64,000 nucleotides of DNA, taken from the NCBI GenBank assembly GCA_021816865.1, contig JAKAWX010000002.1, forward strand, positions 76,110-140,109, in the 5' to 3' direction. Made by a program: the position numbers and the translations under genes. The notes under the pieces are model-generated. The model had not been told where the DNA came from. It searched no databases and saw only the letters and a list, made by a program, of their open reading frames with translations. The stretch's first letter is position 1. Every line of letters starts with the position of its first letter. Origin of the DNA: Thermoplasmata archaeon. Lineage in GTDB: Archaea > Thermoplasmatota > Thermoplasmata > Lutacidiplasmatales > UBA184. Positions 7,572 to 15,512 of this stretch are shown here, piece after piece.

Positions 7572-8855
7572 ATGGTCGATTTCGGCCCGCTGTTGATCCT
7601 GCTCGTGATCGCCATCGGCGTGGTCGTGATCTCCACGCGTCTGCGGTTTCCGTACACCGCCGCGCTCCTACTGCTCGGTATCTCGATCGGGTTCGTCGGA
7701 CAACGGGTCTTCCTTCTCGGGATCGTCCACCAGGGAGGGTTCCTGTTTTCTCCCGAGATGTTCTTCTACATCCTGCTCCCCCCCATCATCTTCGACGCGG
7801 GCCTCCACATCAATTTCCACGTCCTGAGGCGTCGGGCACCGTTCGTGCTCTTCCTCGTGTTCGTCGGGGTCCTCTTCACCACCGTTTTCACCGGGCTTGC
7901 GGTGGCGTGGCTCGTCGGTCTGCCGATCCTGGTCGCCCTGCTGCTGGCAGCGATCGTCTCCCCCACCGACCCGATCGCCGTGGTCGACCTCCTACGACGC
8001 CACCGTATACCGTCGGAGCTGTCCGCGATCGTCGAAGGCGAGTCGTTGCTCAACGACGCCGTCGGGGTCGTGACGTTTGTGGTGATCCTTGGGATCATCA
8101 CGAGCGGGAGCTGGAACCTCCTCGGGAGCGTGGTCGCGTTTTCCTGGCAGGTGGTCGGAGGGGTCGGTGTGGGGCTTCTCGTTGCCGGAGGGGTCTACGT
8201 GCTGCACCGCCGCCTCAACGACCCGGCGGTCGAGACGGCCGTGACGATCGTCGCCGCCTACGGTTCCTACCTGCTCGCGAGCGACGTCGGCGCGTCGGGG
8301 ATCATCGCGACCGCGATCGCCGGGATCGCGGTCGGGACGTGGGTCGCACCCCGCGCGATCTCGCCCGAGGTGCGGGCGTCGCTGAACACGTTCTGGAAGG
8401 TCGTCGTGTACGTCGACAACTCGATTATCTTTCTCGCGATGGGCATCCTCGTCGCACCGTCCGACATCGTCTCTCACCTCGGGCTCGTATTGCTCGTGGT
8501 GGCGATCCTTTACGCGGGGCGCGCGACGTTCGTCTACCTGCATCGTCCGTTGAGCCGCGTGACCTCGCGCGCGTCCGCCCAACTGCCGACCCCCTGGTAC
8601 AACGTGCTCGTTCTCTCGGGCATCCGGGGGGCGATCCCGGTCGTCCTCGCGCTCTCGTTGCTGCGCTCGACGACGCCGCTCAGCACTGCGGTCGTCAGCA
8701 CGATCGTAGGTGTCGTGATCGGGGTCGCCGCGATCTCGGTCGTCGCCGGCAACCTTCTCGCCTCGGCGTACATCACCCGGCGGTTCCCGGCCCAGTACGG
8801 ACCCGTCGAGACGCCCACCGCCTTCGTCCCCGAGCTGGAAGGCTCGGCGAAGTGA
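7572..8855 (+). CDS. Monovalent cation/proton antiporter, CPA1 (NhaP) family
   Basis: The 427-residue protein has about 12 membrane helices and the CPA1 signatures: 'SPTDPIAVVDLL' with the ion-binding Asp of the unwound helix, and 'IVEGESLLNDAVGVV' with the Asn-Asp pair. These define Na+/H+ or K+/H+ exchangers such as NhaP and NHE. The role is cytoplasmic pH and sodium homeostasis at the cell membrane. The ATG at 7572 begins 'MVDFGPLLILL', placing the first helix directly at the N-terminus as usual; the in-frame upstream codons are low complexity. It is followed by a convergent cupredoxin-like gene. There is no C-terminal TrkA domain. Ion preference cannot be read from the sequence. Confidence 0.9.
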   Translation: MVDFGPLLILLVIAIGVVVISTRLRFPYTAALLLLGISIGFVGQRVFLLGIVHQGGFLFSPEMFFYILLPPIIFDAGLHINFHVLRRRAPFVLFLVFVGVLFTTVFTGLAVAWLVGLPILVALLLAAIVSPTDPIAVVDLLRRHRIPSELSAIVEGESLLNDAVGVVTFVVILGIITSGSWNLLGSVVAFSWQVVGGVGVGLLVAGGVYVLHRRLNDPAVETAVTIVAAYGSYLLASDVGASGIIATAIAGIAVGTWVAPRAISPEVRASLNTFWKVVVYVDNSIIFLAMGILVAPSDIVSHLGLVLLVVAILYAGRATFVYLHRPLSRVTSRASAQLPTPWYNVLVLSGIRGAIPVVLALSLLRSTTPLSTAVVSTIVGVVIGVAAISVVAGNLLASAYITRRFPAQYGPVETPTAFVPELEGSAK

Positions 8856-8903
8856 CCCGACCCGGTCGCGACCCGCGCTCCTCGCATCGGGGCGGGCGGG
8901 GCC

Positions 8904-9485
8904 TCAGTCGATCGTCAGGGTCCCGTACATCCGGTCGGCGGCCATGCCGGGGGCGCTGCACTCCGCGACACACCCCCAGTTGGTCGTCTCCTGCCAGTTG
9001 AGGACCAGTGTGAACGAAACGACCGTCGGACTCCCGAGCCTTGCTGCCGGCGGGATGGGCACCGAGATGTTGTAGAGAGCGTCATGGATCGTAAAGGTGT
9101 GGCCGATGTGGTTCGCCGCGATGGCGCTGACCCAGTAGGACGCGTTGGCCGTGCTCACGAGCTCGTTGCCCCCGTAGGTCCCGATCACTTGGTTGTCCCA
9201 GGGCACCAGCAACCGGCTCGCCTGGGGGTCCTCGTTCGTGATCGTCACCACGACCCGGGTGTGGGACGGGACCACGAGGTTCGACGCCGAGAAGTCGTCC
9301 GCTCCCGTCGTGGGGTTGTACCCGATCGTGAGATTAAGATAGGCCGTGGGCCCCGCCGAGGCCGCGGAGGGGACCGTGCGCGAGGGAGTGGGGGCGCTCG
9401 GGGCGAGCGCGAGTGCCACCCCGAGCAGGAGCACGGCGACCACCACCCCGACCGCGATCCGATTGAACCAGGACTGGTCGTCCAT
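8904..9485 (-). CDS. Membrane-anchored cupredoxin-like protein with an incomplete copper site
   Basis: This protein of 193 residues has an N-terminal anchor (about 9-29), a Pro/Ser/Thr linker and a cupredoxin-like beta-sandwich. The motif 'HIGHTFTI' supplies a likely first copper-ligand histidine (His129). The C-terminal loop reads 'NWGCVAECSAPGM', giving Cys172 and Cys176 in the C-x3-C spacing of CuA proteins. The expected histidine at 180 is Gly, with Met181 and Met186 beyond it. It is therefore a divergent relative of COX2 CuA domains that may bind copper differently or have another role. It converges on the antiporter gene and shares the region with the larger CuA-like/PKD protein. The ATG at 9485 places the anchor near the N-terminus. 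Confidence 0.72.
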   Translation of the reverse strand: MDDQSWFNRIAVGVVVAVLLLGVALALAPSAPTPSRTVPSAASAGPTAYLNLTIGYNPTTGADDFSASNLVVPSHTRVVVTITNEDPQASRLLVPWDNQVIGTYGGNELVSTANASYWVSAIAANHIGHTFTIHDALYNISVPIPPAARLGSPTVVSFTLVLNWQETTNWGCVAECSAPGMAADRMYGTLTID

Positions 9486-9731
9486 AGAGACTCCGTGCGT
9501 GGCCACGGTACGGCCGCCCCCACCGCTTATGCGGTTGGTCAATTCCAGTTCACCCGTTGGCCCACCGTGCGGCCGGTACCGTGCGCGGGATCCGAGGTGC
9601 GATTCGTCCGTTCGGCGGCCGCCTCCCCGCATCTCTGACGCCATCGGATGGGGCCGACCCCGATGGGCGGAAGGGCCATCGTCGGGCTCATTAACCCGGG
9701 AGGGGAACGATTTCGGACGGGCGGGGGCGTT

Positions 9732-12700
9732 ATGGGAACGACGAGCGACGGAACGCGTGGCCACGCTGTGCCGGTCCTGCTCGTGCTCCTGCTCCTCACG
9801 GGAGCGATCGCCCCGTTGGCTCTCGGGACCGCGACCGGCGTGCCGGGACCGCACCCGGTGGTTTCGGTTGCTGGGACCCGCGCTCTCGCCGACCCCGGCC
9901 GGGGGGGCGTCGGCCCGCCGCTCTCGGGCTCCAACGGCTCGCCACTCCAATGCGACGGGGTCCTCTGGTCGTCGTCGATCTGGGCCAGCTACAGCCCGAG
10001 CTATTGTTACGGTCACGACGAGCCCACTTTGAGCTACCGCTCGAGCGCCCCAGGCTCGGGCGCCAACGCGAGCTTCCGCGTGGTGCTCCCGTCCGACGAC
10101 GGGACCACGTACGCCCAGGGCCAGTTCTTCGCGACGCTCTGGTTCGGTGGGGTGGTCCACGATGCGAACAGTACCGCCGGCAACCTCCAGGCGTTCCTCG
10201 AGTTCCAGTTCTACCCGGCCCCACCGGTGTACACCGGACCGGGAAGTGGCGCGTCCGACTGCCTGCCGAACGGCGCCTACGCCCCGAATCCGACCCCCGG
10301 GTCGAACGAGTGGTTCGCCTGCGCGATCGTCTGGCAGCTCCAGCTCAACGGTTCCTCGGCGGTCGAGAACGCGGCGTTCGCGGGCCCGCTCGACGCCGCC
10401 GGTTCCTCGGGGGCGATCCTGGTGATGCACAGCGGCGACCCGGTTTACGTGAACTACAGCGGAGTCGCCCAAAGCACCACCCAGGGCTGGCATCTTTCCG
10501 CGGCCGACACCGCCACCGGCCAAGGCGGTTCGGTCACGCTCGTCTCAGGCTCCCTCGTCCTCTCGCCCTACTACTCGACGGCGACCGCCTCGAACACTCT
10601 TAGCTGGGGGGCGAGCAACCCGGGGGCGATCGCCTTTGCCTACGAGATCGGGCACGAGGTCTCGGGGGTAACGTGCTCTCCGTCCCTCTCCAACCCCTGC
10701 AACAGCTACTGGCCGGGCGGTTGGCCGCTCCTCGGACCGCTCGAGCTCTCGCTTCCCTGGCTCGGGGGGCCACGAAGTCCGTCCTACCCGTCAACGATCG
10801 GATTCAGCTCGTCGGCCGGGGGCGAAGCGGAGGTGAACGCTTCGTCGTGCGGAACTCCATCGTTCTCCCCGTCCTCGTACTGCATGTATCCGTTCTACCA
10901 GTACCGCGGCGGGTCGTACTCGTTCACCTTCGGCGCGGCCGTCGTGACGAACACCACCCACGCCTACGGGGCGGAGTACCAGTTCCCGGCCACGCACAAC
11001 ACACAGGGTCAGTTCGCGACCCGCGTCGAGCCCGCGCCGTGGGGGAGCGTCGAAGCCACCGTTGCGCCGGCCAATGCGACCGTTGCGCTGAACCCGAAAG
11101 GCGGCACGAGCCTTCTGGCGGTCGCCCCGAACGGAACGGCCGGTGGTGAATTCACCGAAGGGCCGTACTGGCTCAACGTCTCGGCGGCCGGATGCACGAA
11201 CGCGAGCCGATTCGTGTACCTGGCGACCGGGGCGGTCGACCGGCTCTCGGTCGCGTTGTCCTGCGGGCCGCCCGCCCCCCTCGCGGCCTCCGCTTCCGCG
11301 TCGCCCAGTTCGGGGGACGCTCCGCTCGCCGTGACCTTCGGGGGCACGGCCTCGGGAGGCCGACCTCCGTACTCCTACGCCTGGACGTTCGGAGACGGCA
11401 CCACCGGCTCCGGGGGGAACCTGACCCACACCTACACGGCCCCGGGAGCGTACCGGGCCAACCTCACCGTCACGGACGCCGGCGCGAACGTCACGACGGC
11501 AAGCGTGACGGTCACCGTCGCCGCACCGCTGACCGTCCTCGCGACGGCCGCGCCCAGTTCGGGCCCGGCGCCGCTCACGGTCCGCTTCATGGGAGCCACG
11601 GCGGGGGGGACATCCCCGGTGTCGTTCCTATGGACGTTCGGCGACGGCGGGTCGAGCACCGCGCAGGACCCGACGCACACGTACGCGGCTGCGGGCCCGT
11701 ACGTCGCCATCGTCCGAGCGGTCGACGCCTCGGGCGCGACCGCCTCGTCGTCCGTGACCGTGGTCGTGACCTCCGCGACGGGGTTCCCGGTGTACTTCAA
11801 CGAGACCGGGCTCGCCGGCGGCACCCGCTGGAACGTGTCGGTCGACGGGCTCACGGGGTCGACGACTTCGAGCAGCCTCGAGTTCGCGCTCCCGAACGGG
11901 ACGCACGCGTATGCGATCGGGGTGGCAAACTCGAGCTACCGGCCGATAGCGGCCCACGGAAACGTCACCGTGGTCGGCGCTGCGGCCAGCGTCCCCGTCG
12001 CCTTCGTTCCGGTGGTCTATCCTGTCACCTTCCTCGAGACGACCCTCCCCGCCGGCCTCGCCTGGTCGGTGCGCCTCGATGCCATCAACCGTTCCACGGC
12101 GGCCGGCACCCTCGCGTTCTCGGTGGGCAACGGCTCGTACCCCTACGCGGTCGGACCGCCCGCGGGGTACGCCGCCGTCCCCTCGTCCGGCCTCCTCACG
12201 GTCGCCGGGGCGGGGACGAACCTCACGGTGGCGTTCACTCCGTCGGTCGGGTCGGTCGCGTTCGAGGCGAGCGGGCTTCCGGCCGCGGCGTCCTGGTCCG
12301 TCGCGCTGGGGACGAGCGTCGCGAGCAGTACGGGGAGGTTCACGAACTTCACCGTGACGATCGGGACGTACCCGTTCGCCGTCTCGCCTCCGCCCGGGTA
12401 CTCCTCCGCGCCGGTCCGGGGGAACGTGACGGTGACGACCGCGGGCGAGATCGTTCCGATCGCGTTCGCGCCCGTTCTCTACGCGGTCACTTTCCAGGAA
12501 TCCGGCCTCGGGGCCCCGACCGCGTGGAGCGTGACCGTCGGCGGGCGACCGTACGGTTCGAACTCCTCCGCGATCGTGGTCGAGCTCGCGGACGGGTCGT
12601 ACCCCTTCTCGGTCGCGAACGTGAGCGGTTACTCGGTCGCGAACGCGACCGGGGTCCTGACGGTGGCCGGCCAGCCGGTCCGAGAGCCCGTGCGGTTCGT

Positions 12701-12860
12701 CCCGACGGGAGCGCCGTCGCCGATCGCGTTCCTCACGAGCTCCCCGTTCCTCCTCGGCCTGCTCGCGGTCGGGCTGATCACCGCCGGGGGGATCCTGTAC
12801 GCGATCGGAGCCCGGCGACGCCGGGAGGGTCGGCCGCCTCCCCGAGCGCCCGGTCCCTGA
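9732..12860 (+). CDS. Giant cell-surface protein with PKD domains and ESGLPxGTxWSV repeats
   Basis: The protein has 1042 residues. A signal peptide (about 12-33) leads into an unrecognised extracellular region of about 500 residues, rich in Ser, Gly and Tyr with scattered cysteines. Two PKD domains follow (cores near 548 and 633, both 'TFGDG'). Four tandem beta-sandwich repeats come next, each opening with a motif such as 'FNETGLAGGTRWNVSV', 'FLETTLPAGLAWSV' or 'FQESGLGAPTAWSV' (near 683, 766, 841 and 918). A C-terminal helix (about 998-1023) with a basic tail anchors it. This repeat type is typical of exported Thermoplasmatota proteins. Likely an S-layer-associated, adhesive or degradative surface protein; no catalytic motif is obvious. 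An attaac element about 40 bases upstream may be the TATA box. Confidence 0.85.
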   Translation: MGTTSDGTRGHAVPVLLVLLLLTGAIAPLALGTATGVPGPHPVVSVAGTRALADPGRGGVGPPLSGSNGSPLQCDGVLWSSSIWASYSPSYCYGHDEPTLSYRSSAPGSGANASFRVVLPSDDGTTYAQGQFFATLWFGGVVHDANSTAGNLQAFLEFQFYPAPPVYTGPGSGASDCLPNGAYAPNPTPGSNEWFACAIVWQLQLNGSSAVENAAFAGPLDAAGSSGAILVMHSGDPVYVNYSGVAQSTTQGWHLSAADTATGQGGSVTLVSGSLVLSPYYSTATASNTLSWGASNPGAIAFAYEIGHEVSGVTCSPSLSNPCNSYWPGGWPLLGPLELSLPWLGGPRSPSYPSTIGFSSSAGGEAEVNASSCGTPSFSPSSYCMYPFYQYRGGSYSFTFGAAVVTNTTHAYGAEYQFPATHNTQGQFATRVEPAPWGSVEATVAPANATVALNPKGGTSLLAVAPNGTAGGEFTEGPYWLNVSAAGCTNASRFVYLATGAVDRLSVALSCGPPAPLAASASASPSSGDAPLAVTFGGTASGGRPPYSYAWTFGDGTTGSGGNLTHTYTAPGAYRANLTVTDAGANVTTASVTVTVAAPLTVLATAAPSSGPAPLTVRFMGATAGGTSPVSFLWTFGDGGSSTAQDPTHTYAAAGPYVAIVRAVDASGATASSSVTVVVTSATGFPVYFNETGLAGGTRWNVSVDGLTGSTTSSSLEFALPNGTHAYAIGVANSSYRPIAAHGNVTVVGAAASVPVAFVPVVYPVTFLETTLPAGLAWSVRLDAINRSTAAGTLAFSVGNGSYPYAVGPPAGYAAVPSSGLLTVAGAGTNLTVAFTPSVGSVAFEASGLPAAASWSVALGTSVASSTGRFTNFTVTIGTYPFAVSPPPGYSSAPVRGNVTVTTAGEIVPIAFAPVLYAVTFQESGLGAPTAWSVTVGGRPYGSNSSAIVVELADGSYPFSVANVSGYSVANATGVLTVAGQPVREPVRFVPTGAPSPIAFLTSSPFLLGLLAVGLITAGGILYAIGARRRREGRPPPRAPGP

Positions 12861-12878
12861 GCGGGGCGCCCGCCGCGT

Positions 12879-14381
12879 TCACTCGCCCGCCGACGGGAGG
12901 CCCGGCGGTTCGGCCGTCGGCCTCGGCGCGCTCGCCTTCTGGCCGAGGACCTCCCGGCCGAACATGATGAAGACGCCCGCGAAGACGAACGCGGCCGCGG
13001 CGAGCCCGAACGACCATTCGAACGCCACGTACGTCGGGACCGACCCACCGAAGACAGTGATCGCGTACGTCGCCAGCAGCGAGCCCGACAGCGGCGCCCC
13101 GACCGAGCTGCCGATGTTGCGGAACACCGACGAGAGCGAGGTCGCAAGCCCCATCTCGCGCGGGTCGACCGTGAGGACGAGCATGTTGATCATCCCCGCG
13201 TTCACGATCCCGATCCCCGCGCCGACGAAGAACTCGACGATCCAGCGGGAGTCGAGCGGCTGGGAGGGAATCGCGAGGAGGAAGGCCGCCGCGGTCACGG
13301 CCGCGCCGATCGCAGTCATCGGGCGCGTCCCGATCCGCGAAACGAGGACTCCCGCGATGGGGGCGAAGACCAGCATGCCGACCGCGAGGGGAACGAGGTA
13401 GATGCCGGCCCCGAGGATGTCCTGCCCGTACCCCACCGGTTTCGGGAGCTCGAACAGGTAGGTCATCGACAGGAGGGCGAGGTACATGCCGAGGCCCGAC
13501 ACCGCGCCGACCACGTTCGTGACGAGGACATTGCGCTGGCGAAGGAGACGAAAGTCGAGGATCGCCTCTCCGCCTCGGGCCCGGTACCGACGCTCGAACC
13601 CGACGAGCGGCACGAGGAGGACGACCCCGGTCCCGAAGAGCCCGAGCGTGGGAAGGGCGGACCAGCCCCAGGTCGGGCCTTCCGACAGCGCGAGGACGAA
13701 GGCGGTCAGCGAGAGTCCGAGGAGGGCCGCCCCGACGTAGTCGACGCGCGTCTCCGGACGCCGGTAGGGGGACTCCCGGACGAAGAGAAAGACAAGGATC
13801 GCGAGCAGGACGACGAACGGGATCGCCGAGTGGTACGTCGTTCGCCAACCGTAACTGTTCGAGACCCACGCCCCGAGCGGGAGGCTGACGGCGAACCCGA
13901 CGCCGAACATCGCGCTCAGGAACCCCTGGAACCGCGGGACGAGCTCCCGAGGAAACTCCTCGCGGCCGAGGCTCATCCCGATCGGGAAGATCGTGAGTCC
14001 GATGCCCTGGAACGCCCGGGCAGCCACCATGAAGGGGAACGATGGGGAAAACCCGGTCACCGACACGCAGACGGCGTAGATCGCCACCACGATGCCGAGG
14101 ACCTTCTTCTTGCCGTAGATGTCGCCGAGCTTTCCGACCACCGGGCTCAGCGCGACGCCGGTCACGATGTAAGCGGAGAGGATGAGGCTCGCCTGGCCCA
14201 CGGTGATGTTGAACTCGGACTCGATCGCGGGAAGCGAGGGGGTCAGCATTCCTTCGACGTAGAGGACAAGGGTGACGAGGGCCGCGAGGATCCCCATCAC
14301 GCGCCAAGCGTACGCGCGGTCGAAGGTCTCCTTCGTGCGGACCCCGCTCGCGAGCGGGACCGATGTCGCCGACTCGGTCAT
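12879..14381 (-). CDS. MFS multidrug efflux transporter, 14-helix DHA2 type
   Basis: This 500-residue protein has about 14 hydrophobic helices. The loop between helices 2 and 3 reads 'GKLGDIYGKKKVLG', the major facilitator motif A (GxLaDrxGrkxxl). The length and 14-helix layout fit the DHA2 family of proton-coupled drug exporters (EmrB/QacA-like). Its ATG overlaps the stop of the upstream marR-type gene by four bases (ATGA), so the two are translated from one mRNA and the regulator very probably controls the pump. The substrate is unknown. The short cytoplasmic C-terminus is rich in Pro and Ala. Confidence 0.88.
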   Translation of the reverse strand: MTESATSVPLASGVRTKETFDRAYAWRVMGILAALVTLVLYVEGMLTPSLPAIESEFNITVGQASLILSAYIVTGVALSPVVGKLGDIYGKKKVLGIVVAIYAVCVSVTGFSPSFPFMVAARAFQGIGLTIFPIGMSLGREEFPRELVPRFQGFLSAMFGVGFAVSLPLGAWVSNSYGWRTTYHSAIPFVVLLAILVFLFVRESPYRRPETRVDYVGAALLGLSLTAFVLALSEGPTWGWSALPTLGLFGTGVVLLVPLVGFERRYRARGGEAILDFRLLRQRNVLVTNVVGAVSGLGMYLALLSMTYLFELPKPVGYGQDILGAGIYLVPLAVGMLVFAPIAGVLVSRIGTRPMTAIGAAVTAAAFLLAIPSQPLDSRWIVEFFVGAGIGIVNAGMINMLVLTVDPREMGLATSLSSVFRNIGSSVGAPLSGSLLATYAITVFGGSVPTYVAFEWSFGLAAAAFVFAGVFIMFGREVLGQKASAPRPTAEPPGLPSAGE

Positions 14382-14857
14382 CGGGGGACCCCGGCCCGGT
14401 CGGAGACGCTCCGTTCGCGCCACGCGTGCATGCCGCTCCGGGCGAGGGCGATCGTCTCGACGGTGGCGCGCCGCCGGTCCGTCGGCACCGACTCCGTGGA
14501 ACGGCGGACGATCCGTTCGAGGTCGCGATCGAGCTCGCGCATCAACGCCGCCGCCTTGGGGGTGGTGCGGACGACGACCCCGCGGCGGTCGGCCACGGTC
14601 CGTTCCCGCCGCACCCAGCCGTGGGTCTCGAGCGACGCGACGATCGCCGTGGCGGCGGGGCGAGAGATCCCGAACTCCTCGGCCAGGGCCGAGAGGCGTC
14701 GGCCATCGGACGACGCGATCCAACGGAGCGTGAAGTACCGCCCGACCGAGAGCCGGTGCCGACGGAGGAGCTGGGCACCCAGGAGGCGGGTCTCCGCGAG
14801 GGCGTCGCGCAGGGCGGGCCAGAGCTCGGGGCGGGGGGAGTGGGATTTTGAAGGCAT
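14378..14857 (-). CDS. MarR-family transcriptional regulator
   Basis: The protein has 159 residues, normal for MarR. A winged helix-turn-helix is clear: 'LSALAEEFGISRPAATAIVASLE' forms the helix-turn-helix and 'GWVRRERTVADRRGVVVRTT' the wing with the conserved D-R-R. N- and C-terminal helices would make the dimer interface. It is the first gene of a two-gene operon with the MFS exporter, the usual arrangement for autoregulated, ligand-relieved efflux control. A TATA-like element lies about 25-33 bases before its ATG, and an imperfect inverted repeat spans that element, a plausible operator. Confidence 0.88.
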   Translation of the reverse strand: MPSKSHSPRPELWPALRDALAETRLLGAQLLRRHRLSVGRYFTLRWIASSDGRRLSALAEEFGISRPAATAIVASLETHGWVRRERTVADRRGVVVRTTPKAAALMRELDRDLERIVRRSTESVPTDRRRATVETIALARSGMHAWRERSVSDRAGVPR

Positions 14858-14860
14858 GGA

Positions 14861-14897
14861 CAGTTAAGCTGGCTGAATAGTTAGATAAGCCTTACTG
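14861..14897 (-). promoter_or_regulatory. marR-MFS promoter with candidate MarR operator
   Basis: An AT-rich island in otherwise GC-rich DNA. On the minus strand ttatctaac serves as a TATA-like box 25-33 bases before the marR ATG. It is flanked by an imperfect inverted repeat, cagttaag (14861-14868) and cttactg (14891-14897), placed so that a bound dimer would cover the promoter. Confidence 0.45.
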
Positions 14898-15022
14898 GAT
14901 GCGACGTCGGGGCCGGGACCGGGCCCCATGCGGTCGGTCCGCCGCGTCCCGGTCCGTCGGCGCACCGAGCGCAAGGCTCATGGTTCCCTCCGTCGCTCGG
15001 GGCGGTGCCGCGAACGCTTTCC

Positions 15023-15427
15023 ATGCCGCTCGAGTATACCGGGATCCGGGTTCGCGACCTCGCCCGGTCGATCCGCTTCTACACCGAAGGGCTCGGGTTG
15101 CGACGGGGCCCGACCGGGCGGATGTCGGCCGGCGGGACCTGGCAGGAACTCCACGATCCTGCGACGGGGGCCGTCCTGGAGCTCAACTACTACCCCGGCG
15201 ACCCGCCGTATCGGGAAGGGGACGAGCTCGACCACCTCGGGTTCCGGGTCGACGACCTCGACGCCACCGTCGCCCGGCTCGTCGCGCTGGGGGCCCGGCT
15301 TCGGATCCCCCCGTTTTCGGAGCCTCCCGATCGGCTCGCGTTCCTCTCCGATCCGGACGGTGTGTGGGTCGAGCTCGAGGAACGTCGGTCGGAGGAGCTT
15401 CCTCCGACCTCGCGACCGGGGTCATAG
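15023..15427 (+). CDS. VOC (glyoxalase/dioxygenase-fold) protein
   Basis: This protein of 134 residues is one vicinal-oxygen-chelate domain made of two beta-alpha-beta-beta-beta halves. It opens 'YTGIRVRDLARSIRFYTEGLG', the usual first strand and helix. A second half begins 'HLGFRVDDLDATVARL' and ends 'FLSDPDGVWVELEE' with the common Asp-Pro-Asp-Gly turn and a metal-ligand Glu. His and Glu positions allow a metal site. Such proteins include lactoylglutathione lyases, bleomycin-type resistance proteins and methylmalonyl-CoA epimerases; the substrate here is unknown. I chose the ATG at 15023 over an in-frame GTG at 15005 because the domain starts directly after it. It is divergent from the marR operon. 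Confidence 0.82.
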   Translation: MPLEYTGIRVRDLARSIRFYTEGLGLRRGPTGRMSAGGTWQELHDPATGAVLELNYYPGDPPYREGDELDHLGFRVDDLDATVARLVALGARLRIPPFSEPPDRLAFLSDPDGVWVELEERRSEELPPTSRPGS

Positions 15428-15512
15428 ACCCGGGACCGCCTCGGTGGAGCGACGGGCATAAGAAGCGGGCCCCGCCTTGGGCCGCTCGGTCGATTTTGAG
15501 GCTCTCGGGCGG

